A DNA stretch of 64,000 bases from Nitrospira sp. (GTDB lineage: Bacteria; Nitrospirota; Nitrospiria; Nitrospirales; Nitrospiraceae). Where the stretch lies: NCBI GenBank assembly GCA_024998595.1, contig JACOEK010000002.1, forward strand, positions 62,001 through 126,000. The letters are read 5' to 3'. The notes beneath the pieces were generated by a model that was given only the letters and a program-made list of their open reading frames with translations, was not told where the DNA came from and searched no databases. Made by a program: the position numbers and the translations under genes. Numbering within the stretch: position 1 is the first letter of the stretch; the number at the start of each line of letters is the position of its first letter. Of this stretch, positions 35,511-44,505 are shown piece by piece.

Positions 35511-35824
35511 CCTGCTTCAGTCCCCCTTGTGAACACCTTCGGAATTGACGGTCTGACGATCGTACGATCCGGCAAGGTCTGGATTAATTCGACGACACAC
35601 CCGCACTAGGGCAGGAGTATCCGGCTAATGAAACAGACAGCTTATAACACATCGGCGGCGAAGGAAACAGGAGGGCGTAAAAAGTCGCGCGGCCCGTCGA
35701 CGGCGCGGTGCCTGTCCTGGATCCTCATAGCGATGGTCTGACACGGAGCAAGAAGGGCCGGGCCATCAGGAGCGCACTGACCGTCACTGATTGCCCGGCA
35801 CCTGTTTCATGCAAAAAACGAGGA
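35511..35824. other. Intergenic region upstream of ppa
   Basis: A 314-bp gap with no credible gene. A 12-bp perfect palindrome GATCGTACGATC (35558-35569) lies about 50 bp upstream of ppa and could be a regulator site. Nothing else is recognised. Confidence 0.4.
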
Positions 35825-36409
35825 TTAAAACGTGTGGCGCACACCGAAGAGCAGGCCCATGCTGGACGCGTCGCCGTCGGCAGAATTGCGCTTCCAGGCC
35901 GTTTCCATATTCAGCATGAGACCTTTCGGCGCTCCGTGAAACAGATTGGTCATGGGATAGTCGAGACCGGCGCCGAATCGCCAGGCAAACGAGTCTTTGA
36001 CGTCCTTCGTGTTGATGTTCACACCGATACCGCTGGTGAAATACGGAATCAGCGAGCCGAAATGTCCCGGACGATATTCCAGATTGACCGGCAACAGGGT
36101 GATCGTATTGAGCGATCCGTTCCGCGGGGAATTGATGTCATGATTTTCCCATTCGAGCATCATCCCGAAGCGGAACCACTTATTGATCCCGTACATCCCC
36201 TGAAAGTTGAGCGCGGGACCGGTCGTGGACAGGCCGGAACTCTGCGTCATGAAACTCGGGCCCACCCGGAATCCGAACGTCATCTTGCCTTCATCCGCCA
36301 TGCCTTCATGCACCCATTCAGCTGCCTGAGAAAGGGCGGGAGCCACACTCAACACCAGGGCAAACAGCAACACCTTGCCCGACAGCCCGCAGTCACGAAT
36401 GCTACCCAT
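35825..36409 (-). CDS. Small outer-membrane beta-barrel protein
   Basis: A 194-residue protein with AGGAGG before its ATG and a signal peptide ending SQA-A. The mature part alternates amphipathic strands (KMTFGFRVGPSFMTQ, ALNFQGMYGINKWFRFGMMLEWEN, LIPYFTSGIGVNINTKD, WRFGAGLDYPMT) and ends in Phe (GVRHTF), the pattern of an 8-strand OmpW/OmpA-type barrel. Function unknown. Confidence 0.75.
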   Translation of the reverse strand: MGSIRDCGLSGKVLLFALVLSVAPALSQAAEWVHEGMADEGKMTFGFRVGPSFMTQSSGLSTTGPALNFQGMYGINKWFRFGMMLEWENHDINSPRNGSLNTITLLPVNLEYRPGHFGSLIPYFTSGIGVNINTKDVKDSFAWRFGAGLDYPMTNLFHGAPKGLMLNMETAWKRNSADGDASSMGLLFGVRHTF

Positions 36410-36796
36410 ACAATCCTCCTGTGATGATAATGACGGATCTTCCGACTGCGCACTCTAGGCAAGAGCCTGGGCGGTTTTCAAGAAAAAGTGCACCGGAGAG
36501 CGAAATCAAAATACGTTCAATTATTGTCGCATATTGAGACGGATGGACGATCCGCGATCGCACAAGAGTCCAGCCCATTAAGTACGTAGTCGTAGCTAGA
36601 ATACTCGTGAAGTGTCCGGCTGGAGCAGAGGGCCATCGACGAACATATGCTGGCGTTGAGCGCGCCAAACAGGCGGACGGAACGTGGCGAAACGCCGTCC
36701 AGGCAGCCAGGAGCGCAGACTCCGCGCCCTGGCTGCCTGAATCCGGCCTCCGAAGACAATCAGAAATGCGACGCCGTCGATGCGCGAATAAGTCGC
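36410..36796. other. Intergenic region between two minus-strand genes
   Basis: A 387-bp gap. It holds a strong hairpin (36698-36737, listed separately) and a smaller GGCG-AAA-CGCC hairpin at about 36684. No credible gene is visible; the ORFs here are short and have no family resemblance. Confidence 0.45.
36698..36737 (-). terminator. Hairpin downstream of the 36797 gene
   Basis: CAGGCAGCCAGG-16 nt-CCTGGCTGCCTG, a perfect 12-bp stem about 60 bp past the stop of the preceding minus-strand gene, extended by an inner GCGC/GCGC pairing. There is no U-tract. Confidence 0.5.
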
Positions 36797-37447
36797 CTAG
36801 AACTTCGCCGGAAATTGAGCGGCCAATGCCTGCGTGAGCGCATCCGCCACCACATAAATGTGCTGCTTCATGCCTTTCCAGGTCTCCGCCTCCCGCGCAT
36901 ACTCCCCGTCCTTCAGTTGCTGAAATTGCGTGAGATGATGGGCGGCATGGGCCATGAGCAACCCCATCAGCGTATCTTTCGGTAGATTCGGATTGGCGCC
37001 GCTGAGGAACGTTGAGATCTCCGCCGCATTGGCGGTAAGCGCCTTCACGGCCGCCTCCTGTTGGCTTGCCGATCCGGCTACCGTCGCATCCAGATGTTCA
37101 CGAATTCCCTGATAGTGACCGGCCAATAACGTAAAGAGTTGATCCGCCGCCGGCTTGCCATAAAACGGCTCGATCGACCGGGCAATCTGCTGGGCGTTCG
37201 CCACCACATCTGCCTCGGCCGCACTCCGTGCCGCGGCATTTTTATCCATCGTTGCAACGGCCACGTTCCGGATGGACAGGATATGGCCCAACCAGAGATC
37301 GCGAAGCACCGCCCTGGTCTCAGACACCTTGGCCTGGTGCGCCGTCGCTTGCGGGGCCGGGGAAGCCGGAGTATCCGTCGAATGAGCACAGGCCCCCGTG
37401 GCCAGAGTCAGCATGAGCACTGAACAGGCATGAATCACATAACGCAT
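36797..37447 (-). CDS. Putative lipoprotein of an uncharacterised helical family
   Basis: A 216-residue protein with GGAG 8 nt before the ATG and a lipobox-like ATGAC (Cys20). The mature part is helical and contains LRDLWLGHILSIRNVAVA, FYGKPAADQLFTLLAGHYQGIREHL and ANAAEISTFLSGANPNLPKDTLMGLLMAHAAHHLTQFQQLKDGEYAREAETW. The same pattern (helix, FYGxxxADxxTxLLxxH, ANADEIAxFL) occurs in small uncharacterised proteins of Bacillus and others. The conserved His residues hint at a four-helix metal site, but this is only an inference. Confidence 0.7.
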   Translation of the reverse strand: MRYVIHACSVLMLTLATGACAHSTDTPASPAPQATAHQAKVSETRAVLRDLWLGHILSIRNVAVATMDKNAAARSAAEADVVANAQQIARSIEPFYGKPAADQLFTLLAGHYQGIREHLDATVAGSASQQEAAVKALTANAAEISTFLSGANPNLPKDTLMGLLMAHAAHHLTQFQQLKDGEYAREAETWKGMKQHIYVVADALTQALAAQFPAKF

Positions 37448-37581
37448 GGCATCTCTCCTTTGAAATAGTGAGGGCGCGCCAGATCAGCCGACATTGGCTG
37501 TAGCACTGGTTGGCAAGGATAGAGAACGGGAGCCGCCCTGTCAGTTAGCGGGATAACAGTGGAGGAGATGATGGTGGTGCG

Positions 37582-38313
37582 TTAGTAGCCGGAGTCGTTG
37601 AGACGGGCGGATGATGGTTCAGCAGAACCCAGGAACCGGTCGAGTTCGGTGCGACGAAGAAGCAACCCGTCTTTCCGCGCATAGGTGATGAGCCCTTCCT
37701 CGCGCAACTGGTTCAGGAGGGTGGACACCACTTCACGGCGCGCGCCGATCATTTGCGCCAGGTCATCCTGCCGGAAATAGTGCGTCAGGCGAACCCACTC
37801 GCCGTCCGGTTCGCCGAATTCATCGGCCAAACGTCCCAGCGTGCGAACCAAGCGCTCCTTCGTGCTCTTGAAGGACAGGGTCTGGATCTGATCGTAGGCC
37901 GCCGACAACTGTTGGGAGACGTTGGACAGAAAAAGAAGAAACGCCGGACGATTGCTTTGCAAATGGGCGATAAATTCATCGAAACTCAGTTCGACGATCT
38001 CACTGTCCTCCATCGCAATCGCCTGCTCGCGGCGTTCGCCGGTGCAGTGGCAAAGTTCGCCGAACACTTCGCCTGTCTGGTGCAGACGCAAGATCAATTC
38101 ACGCCCGTCTTCGGTGATGGACGTCAACTTCACGAATCCCCGACGAAGATAGAACACGCTCTGCGCCGGATCGCCGAGCCCATAGATACGCGTCCCCTTT
38201 GCCACGGACTGGCCAGGCCTGTTCATCAATTGCTCGCAGAGCTTGCCGCGAAAGCAACCAGATAAGGCTTGGCAATGGCGATGGTCCGCCATGTTCATCG
38301 ACGTATGGATCAT
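37582..38313 (-). CDS. Crp/Fnr-family transcriptional regulator
   Basis: A 243-residue regulator starting at ATG 38313 with GGTGAG upstream (ORF track starts six codons earlier). An N-terminal cluster HCQALSGCFRGKLC has three Cys, followed by a cyclic-nucleotide-like beta-roll (IYGLGDPAQSVFYLRRGFVKLTSITEDGRELILRLHQTGEVFGELCHCTGERREQ), a dimer helix and a winged helix (YFRQDDLAQMIGARREVVSTLLNQLREEGLI). The extra Cys suggest a redox or Fe-S sensing role like FNR, but the FNR spacing is not exact. It is divergent from the dihaem cytochrome gene, its most likely target. Confidence 0.85.
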   Translation of the reverse strand: MIHTSMNMADHRHCQALSGCFRGKLCEQLMNRPGQSVAKGTRIYGLGDPAQSVFYLRRGFVKLTSITEDGRELILRLHQTGEVFGELCHCTGERREQAIAMEDSEIVELSFDEFIAHLQSNRPAFLLFLSNVSQQLSAAYDQIQTLSFKSTKERLVRTLGRLADEFGEPDGEWVRLTHYFRQDDLAQMIGARREVVSTLLNQLREEGLITYARKDGLLLRRTELDRFLGSAEPSSARLNDSGY

Positions 38314-38471
38314 ACTTCTCACCGGCGGCATTGTACCGGGATCATCGCGCCCCTGACCAGCCCCCGCGCGAAGCGCTATGCCATGGCCCGGCCTTCAGGA
38401 TGGCACGGCACCTCTTCGTCAGTTATGATGGGAGCAGTAAGCCCGACACCCACATGACCCGGGACAGTGAC

Positions 38472-39284
38472 ATGCTGTCATTTTTCTTGAGAACTGGGGT
38501 TCGAAGAAACCACCCTGGAACGATTCTCGCGGGGATGCTCTGGCTTGCGATCTCGTTGCTTGCCGGTTCACTTCTCTGGGCGGAATCCACATCACAAACT
38601 CCACCGGGCCATAAGCCGCGGGATGCAGAACGAGGCCGGGCAATTTTCAACGGCAAGGGCCTCTGCTCCACCTGTCACGGGGTCGACGGATACAAAAGCC
38701 ATCTGCCGCCCGAGCTGAGCCCGAACGTTCGCGACAATATCACACGCCTCAATCCGGCCCCGGCCGACCTGAGAGAGGCCACGACACTCACCTCCACCAC
38801 CGACAAGCAACGATTCGAGGTGATCCGGCATGGGCATCTCCGGACCGCCATGTATTCGCTCTCGAAGGAAGCCCTTTCCGATGAAGACATTCTCGCTCTA
38901 CTGCCCTACCTCGCCTCCATTCGCGGCACGGCACCATCCACCGCTTCCGCACCTCCCTCGCACATCTTGAGGGGCGACGCGAAAAACGGGCGGCAGCTTT
39001 ATCATGAGCTGGGCGGCTGCGCCATCTGTCATGGAATCGATGGCGATCTGCATACACGACCGCCGATGTCGGCTGATCTGATAAGCCGGTTGGACGCACT
39101 CCCCGCCCCGCCTGTCGACCTGCGCAATCCGGCCACCCTCAAATCGCAGAACGATGAGGATCGCTATCGATCCATTAAGCTCGGCCACCCTGGCACAGCG
39201 ATGTACCCGAAAACGCTTCTGCGCGATGAAGATATTCGCGACCTCATCGCCTACCTCGCTATCCTTCGTGAAGGAGGCCGCTAG
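38472..39284 (+). CDS. Dihaem c-type cytochrome
   Basis: A 270-residue exported protein with two haem-binding motifs, CSTCH (residues 65-69) and CAICH (183-187), and probable axial methionines Met127 (LRTAMYSL) and Met244 (HPGTAMYPK). The two haem domains look like tandem duplicates of a class I cytochrome domain. ATG 38472 gives an N-terminal membrane signal (ILAGMLWLAISLLAGSLLWAE); ATG 38454 is an alternative. It probably shuttles electrons in the periplasm. Divergent from the Crp/Fnr regulator. Confidence 0.88.
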   Translation: MLSFFLRTGVRRNHPGTILAGMLWLAISLLAGSLLWAESTSQTPPGHKPRDAERGRAIFNGKGLCSTCHGVDGYKSHLPPELSPNVRDNITRLNPAPADLREATTLTSTTDKQRFEVIRHGHLRTAMYSLSKEALSDEDILALLPYLASIRGTAPSTASAPPSHILRGDAKNGRQLYHELGGCAICHGIDGDLHTRPPMSADLISRLDALPAPPVDLRNPATLKSQNDEDRYRSIKLGHPGTAMYPKTLLRDEDIRDLIAYLAILREGGR

Positions 39285-39449
39285 TTCTACGATTCAATCA
39301 GTGGTGGTTAAGGGAGGAAATCGAAGGAGGAATGGCGCGGGAGAACGTCGCTCGGGAATGAAAAACTGCTCGCGGAGGCAGCGACCACCTTACTCTTATC
39401 ACCAACCGGCAGCCACTACCTCCATGCCCGAACATCCGGCGTACGGCAG

Positions 39450-39842
39450 CTAACTGGGGCCGGGGGGATCTTCGTGATCCTCTCCCGTCAGTGCTTCTGT
39501 CTCTTCGGCTTCAAGTCCCTGCAAGTCCGTCAGAATGCTTTGCAACACCTGCCGACGCTGCTGCAGACCCTTCTTGGGCACATCTCGCGTCATCGGCTCC
39601 TGCGCTGATTCTGGCAAATTCACGATCGCTTCGGCCTCGCCCAAGGTCGCGTATTTGTAGGACTCGATATATTGGTGCGTGTCACCGAAAATCTTGGCGA
39701 GAATCGCTTCTGTTTCTTCATCAAATGCGTCGAAGGTGGGGTGCACGGCGGTAAGATGAGCCATCCGCTCCAGCTTATCGATTTGTGCCTTGAGGTCGTC
39801 GTTTCTCATCCGGGCCTGATACATGGAATTGACTTCAACCAT
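39450..39842 (-). CDS. Conserved hypothetical protein (130 residues), probable helical bundle
   Basis: Soluble acidic protein with a clear ribosome-binding site (AGAGGAGAA, 8 nt). The sequence is helical and charged: MYQARMRNDDLKAQIDKLERMAHLTAVHPTF, then FDEETEAILAKIFGDTHQYIESYKYATLGEAEAIVNL and RRQVLQSILTDLQGLEAEETEAL. No family recognised. Confidence 0.65.
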   Translation of the reverse strand: MVEVNSMYQARMRNDDLKAQIDKLERMAHLTAVHPTFDAFDEETEAILAKIFGDTHQYIESYKYATLGEAEAIVNLPESAQEPMTRDVPKKGLQQRRQVLQSILTDLQGLEAEETEALTGEDHEDPPGPS

Positions 39843-39955
39843 GGCGTGTTCTCCTCTCTTCTAATGTGTTTGGTATACCTCCTCCTTCAAGGGATGCCAG
39901 CTAGGGATTCCCCGAGATATCGAGTAACTCGACAACGCAGCCTGCTTCGGACGTT

Positions 39956-40408
39956 TCAGCGCAAGGTCTCCTCCGCCAGCCGGCGGACAAGATATCCCAC
40001 GATGGCGATATTCACAGCCAGCACCGCGGACCCCGACATCGACCAGTCTCGAACGACCGCGTGAAATTCGCCGGGCAGCAGGATACAGGTGAAAATCACC
40101 GTCAGATAAGCGGCCCACGAGGTTTCGCCCCACAGCCCGAACCCCTCGACGAACAGCAAGGCCGCATACCCCAGGCTGACGAGGCTCATCAGGAACAGAC
40201 TGTGGCGGGGCAATGAATCTATCCTGATGGCCAGCGCATGGAGTAGCCGCGTGTGGATGTTCAAGTGAAGCCCATCCAGAACCGGTGAAAGAACGGTGTC
40301 GATTTCGGGATCGATCCACCGAAGAAAGCCTGTGCCTGCCAACAAAACCAGCAACCCTTTCAAGAGCTTGAAGAGGGCAATGGGAGCCAGGCTCGTCTGG
40401 TGCGGCAT
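39956..40408 (-). CDS. DUF2127 membrane protein
   Basis: About 150 residues; ATG 40408 has GAGAG upstream. Four hydrophobic helices, with the DUF2127 pattern LGYAALLFVEGFGLWGETSWAAYLTVIFTCILLPGE. A small integral inner-membrane protein of unknown function. It is divergent from the SnoaL-like gene. Confidence 0.8.
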   Translation of the reverse strand: MPHQTSLAPIALFKLLKGLLVLLAGTGFLRWIDPEIDTVLSPVLDGLHLNIHTRLLHALAIRIDSLPRHSLFLMSLVSLGYAALLFVEGFGLWGETSWAAYLTVIFTCILLPGEFHAVVRDWSMSGSAVLAVNIAIVGYLVRRLAEETLR

Positions 40409-40529
40409 GGGCGCTCTCACTGGCACGGCGCCATTTCCAGCCGATCGATGAGGCTCGACGCTTGCTCATCAGGCACCCGTTCCCCTAGGCTACTCCAGAC
40501 CATAGGATCTCACTGAAAGGTTGACGGTG

Positions 40530-40889
40530 ATGAACGAACAGCTTGCACGGAACCTGGCCGAGGACTGGATCGACGCCTGGAACCGTCACGACCTCGATGC
40601 CATTCTCCGCCATTATGCACCGGACGTGGAGTTTACCAGTCCATTCGTGCCGGCGCTATCCGGGGACCAATCCGGCACGCTCCACGGCCGCGAACGGTTG
40701 GCCGCTTATTTCCAGAAGGGTCTTCAGGCCTATCCCGACCTGCATTTCGACTTAATACAGATCCTGACAGGAATCGACAGCCTGCTGCTCTATTACCGCA
40801 GCGTCAATGGGATGTTGGCAGCTGAAATGATGACGGTCAACGCCGAGGGCTTGATACAACTGGTGCGGGTGCATTACGTCAAAGAATAG
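40530..40889 (+). CDS. SnoaL/NTF2-like protein
   Basis: A 119-residue protein starting at ATG 40530 (the ORF-track start is a TTG three codons earlier). It matches the NTF2-like fold: WIDAWNRHDLDAILRHYAPDVEFTSPF, GRERLAAYFQKGLQAYPDLHFDLIQI, and a final VRVHYVKE strand. Relatives are small polyketide cyclases, isomerases or binding proteins. No partner gene identifies its ligand. Confidence 0.85.
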   Translation: MNEQLARNLAEDWIDAWNRHDLDAILRHYAPDVEFTSPFVPALSGDQSGTLHGRERLAAYFQKGLQAYPDLHFDLIQILTGIDSLLLYYRSVNGMLAAEMMTVNAEGLIQLVRVHYVKE

Positions 40890-40954
40890 ACGCAGGCAGG
40901 CGAGCACACCACAGCTCCACCCCGCCGGGCTTGCGGCAGAGAGTCGCTCGTTCG

Positions 40955-41860
40955 CTAGACAGCCAACCTGCTTCGAATCTGGCGGACGATTTCATCGGGA
41001 GGGAGGGCGGCATCGATCACCTGCGCATCGGCAGGCTCCTCCAGGATGGCCAGCTGACTGTCCAGGAGTTCCGGGCGCATGAAATGATCCCGGCGACCGG
41101 CCAGACGTTCGCGAAAGAGGTCAGCCGTGCCTTTCAGATAGACAAGTCGCAGAAACGGGGCACATCCCTCTTCCGCAATGCTCCGATACTCTGTCTTCAA
41201 TACGGAGCAGGCCATGACCGTCGGCTGGTTCATGCGGACCTGATCGACGATGGCCGCATGCAGCCGTTCGAGCCAGGGACGGCGATCGGCATCCGTCAGC
41301 GGATGACCGCTCCGCATCTTGTCGATGTTGGCCGCCGGATGGAAATCGTCACCTTCCAAAAACCGCCAGCCTAAGACCTCTGCCAGGCGGCGCCCGATCG
41401 TCGTTTTCCCTGCTCCCGAGACACCCATGATCAGTATGATCAGAGCCATACGATTCCCGACACCGTTCGCAGGCCCGCTCGTCACGGCGGCCACTTGCCC
41501 TGGGGCATTCCCCGCAGCAGGTCCCTCGCTCGACGTATCTGCGGCAAGATGCGAGATGATCAAAGAGGCATCGCTAATCGGATCGGTGGTAAACGGCGCG
41601 TCGTGGCGCCGGGTCACAGCGGTGGTCAGACGTTCTGCCGCTTGTCTGACGGATAGCGGAAACGTGGCCTGCCCCTGAATGCGGCGCAAATACCCCATCG
41701 CATCCGTAGGTTTTTGCGGTTCGCCGCGATTGGCCCACCAGGCTTCCGCAGTTGTAGCCACAGCACGCCGCGCACAGACTCGGGCCTTGCCTTCGTTGCC
41801 GTCAGCCAAGGCTTGCTTGGCCGCAGCGAGTTCATGATCGATGCGTGATGGATGCGGCAT
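40955..41860 (-). CDS. Gluconokinase-like P-loop kinase with an N-terminal helical extension
   Basis: A 301-residue protein. Residues 138-301 form a gluconokinase-type P-loop kinase (GVSGAGKTTIG at 146-156, FLEGDDFHP, the adenine-contact CSVLKTEYRS, LKGTADLFRERLAGRRDHFMRPELLDSQLA), with a typical length for stand-alone GntK. Residues 1-110 are an added helical domain (HELAAAKQALADGNEGKARVCARRAVATTAEAWW) that I do not recognise. Met138 could be an internal start giving a normal GntK. The reaction would be ATP-dependent phosphorylation of gluconate or a related sugar acid; no gluconate pathway genes are adjacent. Confidence 0.75.
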   Translation of the reverse strand: MPHPSRIDHELAAAKQALADGNEGKARVCARRAVATTAEAWWANRGEPQKPTDAMGYLRRIQGQATFPLSVRQAAERLTTAVTRRHDAPFTTDPISDASLIISHLAADTSSEGPAAGNAPGQVAAVTSGPANGVGNRMALIILIMGVSGAGKTTIGRRLAEVLGWRFLEGDDFHPAANIDKMRSGHPLTDADRRPWLERLHAAIVDQVRMNQPTVMACSVLKTEYRSIAEEGCAPFLRLVYLKGTADLFRERLAGRRDHFMRPELLDSQLAILEEPADAQVIDAALPPDEIVRQIRSRLAV

Positions 41861-42136
41861 GGAGTGCTACGCTACGGGGCTGGAGTTGGGCCTGTCAATG
41901 AGGTGGCCGCAGCGACCATATACGCACCGCACAGCTCGGCCATCGCGAAAACCGCGCGTTGCGTTCAGAATAGAAGAGTTCTCTGCAGATGACGCCTGAC
42001 AGTAGTAATTCCCCGCTCTTTCAGGGAAATCCCTATTCCTTTCAGCAAGCGGGCTCGGCATACTGGCGCCCACTGACGAGGGCGACATGGCAGCACCTGC
42101 CTGCCAAGGACACCATCAGTCAGGCCTGAACACATC

Positions 42137-42295
42137 ATGACCACTCATCGTTTACGCAAATCCAGCACATACCGGTTTCACGACTCGGCGCACAAGGACC
42201 GAAAGTTTTTGATCGTGGCACTGGTTGCCGCACTCGTTCTCGCGGCCGTACTGTCAGGCCTTGGTTTGACCAGCTTCCAGACCTTCCCCAAATAA
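42137..42295 (+). CDS. Small single-pass membrane protein (52 residues)
   Basis: Absent from the ORF track. A 52-residue reading frame (MTTHRLRKSSTYRFHDSAHKDRKFL...) has a basic N-terminus and one hydrophobic helix (LIVALVAALVLAAVLSGLGL). No ribosome-binding sequence is obvious, so the call rests on composition alone. Confidence 0.45.
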   Translation: MTTHRLRKSSTYRFHDSAHKDRKFLIVALVAALVLAAVLSGLGLTSFQTFPK

Positions 42296-42394
42296 TCGCC
42301 TCCCGCAGTTTTTTCGGCTATGATCGCGAAAGGCTGGCAACCATCCGGTCCGGCCAAACCGACCGGACAGCAACACACCCATGCTTCACAATTC

Positions 42395-42655
42395 ATGACG
42401 TGGATCGTCTATATTTTGGAGTGTGCCGACGGCAGCCTCTACACCGGCATCACGAACGATTTGGAGCGTCGCATGCGATCGCATACGAACGGAAAAGGCG
42501 CGAAGTACACGAAACGCCGGGGACCGTTTACGGTGCGCTATACCGAATCAGTGGACAGCAAAGGAGCGGCGTTACAACGCGAGGCGGCCATCAAGGCCCT
42601 GAATCGATCTGCCAAAGTGGCGCTGCTGACGACTCCGTCAGTCACGGGTATGTAG
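42395..42655 (+). CDS. GIY-YIG (UPF0213/YhbQ-type) nuclease-family protein
   Basis: An 86-residue protein starting at ATG 42395; the ORF-track start at 42320 adds an unsupported leader. The GIY-YIG core appears as VYILECADGSLYTGITNDLERRMRSHTNGKGAKYTKRRGPF, with the catalytic Arg in LERRM and Glu further on (LQREAAIKAL). This is the minimal YhbQ/UPF0213 group, with reported DNA-nicking activity in a few members. It follows the small membrane protein gene on the same strand. Confidence 0.85.
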   Translation: MTWIVYILECADGSLYTGITNDLERRMRSHTNGKGAKYTKRRGPFTVRYTESVDSKGAALQREAAIKALNRSAKVALLTTPSVTGM

Positions 42656-42687
42656 ACGGGCGGTTCCTCCGGAACGACACGCTCTTC

Positions 42688-43254
42688 TCACTTCTTTTTT
42701 GCCACCTTCTTTTTTGCTGTCACCGCTGATGTGGCCTTCGTCTTAGAGGGCTTTTTTTTCGCCGTCCCGCCCAACACAATGACCGGCTTTTCCGGCGAGA
42801 AGGCTTCCTCGATGCGGCTCTTGCCGTTGGTCGTCAGAATGACGAGCCCTTGGTGATGCTCGATGGACTGTAGGAGGTGGGACACCTCATTGTTCGCATA
42901 CCGATCATGGGCATCGTTCACCTGCGTGCGTTTTCCGAATAAGGCATCGGCCTCGTCGAAGAAAAGAATCGACCCGTGCCGATTCGCCATATCGAACACG
43001 CGATTCACGTTTTTCTCGGTCTCGCCGGCATGTTTGCTGACAACCGCCGACAAATCCACACTGGCAAGATGCAATTGCAGCTCCTCCGCCAGCACTTCGG
43101 CCGCCTTTTGCCGACGAAGCGGCGTGGCACCGGCTAGCACGATCACCGCACCGGATGGCGTGGCGGCACGAGCGTTCCTGGTCTTTTTCACCGGTCCACT
43201 CTTTTTTTGCTTCGGAGCCTGCTTCTTTCGACGGGTCACTGTTGCACCTGCCAT
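42688..43254 (-). CDS. AAA-derived protein without P-loop, lysine-rich tails (paralogue 2)
   Basis: A 188-residue paralogue of the protein at 29039 with ATG 43254 (GGAAAGGG 9 nt upstream). It has an N-terminal Lys/Arg-rich tail (residues 1-30), an AAA-like core and a C-terminal Lys/Ala tail (KKKPSKTKATSAVTAKKKVAKKK). The core keeps the Walker B motif intact (ILFFDEADALFGKR, Asp100/Glu101), the DAHDRYANNEVSHLLQSIE segment and sensor-1-like VILTTNG, but Walker A is GATPLRRQ instead of GPPGTGKT. Nucleotide binding is therefore doubtful. This copy is less degenerate than paralogue 1. Confidence 0.75.
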   Translation of the reverse strand: MAGATVTRRKKQAPKQKKSGPVKKTRNARAATPSGAVIVLAGATPLRRQKAAEVLAEELQLHLASVDLSAVVSKHAGETEKNVNRVFDMANRHGSILFFDEADALFGKRTQVNDAHDRYANNEVSHLLQSIEHHQGLVILTTNGKSRIEEAFSPEKPVIVLGGTAKKKPSKTKATSAVTAKKKVAKKK

Positions 43255-43481
43255 GTCCTTCATCCCTTTCCGCGTCTAGATTGGCCCCTGTCGCCGCTGC
43301 CTGTAGAGAAACAGGCGTTGAGTATAACCGGTTCTTATTTCTGCCGCTGAATTTCTTCATATTCTCGCGGAGGCCGGAACGACCATCGCTCACTTGACCT
43401 TGCCGGGACACAGATGCAAGGTTACGCGACGGATCACAGTCCGGCACGCCCCACATTTCTACGACTCGATGGAGACGCAGC

Positions 43482-44432
43482 ATGATCGGTTTCTGGTTCC
43501 TCCTGCTCTGGTGCCTGCCGGCTCAGGCCTTGGCCGTTCCCCAGGGAGAGGTCACGACTATCGCCTCGCCTAACCAGCTCTCAGGCCATGAATTGCTTCG
43601 CATCGGTGAGGTCCACGACCAGCAGGAACATTGGCCCGAAACGTTGACCTATTACCAACTGGCGCTCTCCAAGTTCCGGGAAAAGAAACAATACCAGGGT
43701 ATCGCCACCACTCTCGTGAAGATTGCACGCGTGCATGAGCGGCAAGGCAAGCTGCAAGAAGCCCATGCGTCCTTGCAAGAGGCCGAGCAATTATTTGCAA
43801 AGGCCTCTGATCGATCCGCCCATGCGGAAGCCTTGCTGGCGATGGGCCGCGTAGCCGCACAACTGGGGCAACGCGAGGAGTCGCGCGACGCACTCACCCG
43901 GGCCGCCGCACTCTTTACCCGCGTGAGGAATGCCAGAGGATGGAACGAGACCATGGTGCAGTTGGGACTGCTGCAAGTCGTCGAGGGCTCGGCAGACGCC
44001 GGCCTCTCATCGTTGCAACAGGCGGCCGAAGAGGCCCGCAATCGACGCCATGTCGATCAGCAGTTTACCGCCACCGTCGCGCTCGGAGACGCCCATTGGC
44101 TGCTGGGACATCTCGAAGAGGCACGAGCAACCTATCTTGACGCCCTGGCGCTGGCTCAGGCGGAACATCACCTGCCGTTCGAAGGCATGTTGCATCTGCG
44201 GCTCGCCCGTATCGATCAAGGAAAGGGTTCGTTGAATGATCGGGTCGCGCTGGGGAAACGCGCCATTCAAATTGCCCAGGCGATACACGATACGGCCGGC
44301 GAGGCAGAGGCCTGGTCGCTCCTCGCGGATCTGTACCGTCAAGTAGGAGAGCAACAGGAAGCGGAAGCGGCGGAGACACGGGCGCTGGCTCTGTATCGGA
44401 GCCGGGAACTCTTCGTGCACGGTGTTCGATAG
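43482..44432 (+). CDS. Exported tetratricopeptide-repeat protein
   Basis: A 316-residue protein with a signal peptide (MIGFWFLLLWCLPAQALA) and six or so TPR units, e.g. HELLRIGEVHDQQEHWPETLTYYQLALSKFREKK and TTLVKIARVHERQGKLQEAHASLQEAEQLFAK. Lacks a lipobox. TPR arrays mediate protein-protein contacts in the periplasm. The partner is unknown. The gene is divergent from paralogue 2 of the AAA-like pair and convergent with the Tet-type transporter. Confidence 0.8.
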   Translation: MIGFWFLLLWCLPAQALAVPQGEVTTIASPNQLSGHELLRIGEVHDQQEHWPETLTYYQLALSKFREKKQYQGIATTLVKIARVHERQGKLQEAHASLQEAEQLFAKASDRSAHAEALLAMGRVAAQLGQREESRDALTRAAALFTRVRNARGWNETMVQLGLLQVVEGSADAGLSSLQQAAEEARNRRHVDQQFTATVALGDAHWLLGHLEEARATYLDALALAQAEHHLPFEGMLHLRLARIDQGKGSLNDRVALGKRAIQIAQAIHDTAGEAEAWSLLADLYRQVGEQQEAEAAETRALALYRSRELFVHGVR

Positions 44433-44438
44433 CCAGAG

Positions 44439-44499
44439 CGATCGGCCCTCGAACGCCTATGCAAACTGGGATCGATCACGAACGCTTCGAGGCCGATCG
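44439..44499. terminator. Bidirectional hairpin between convergent TPR and MFS genes
   Basis: CGATCGGCC-(C)-TCGAA and the complementary TTCGA-GGCCGATCG pair across the gap between stop 44432 and stop 44506, with one bulged base. A shared terminator is the simplest reading. Confidence 0.4.
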
Positions 44500-44505
44500 G
44501 GTCGA

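Noticed and set aside
41867-42088. 73-residue minus-strand ORF upstream of the kinase gene
   Set aside because: Shadow-like composition, no start signal, no family.
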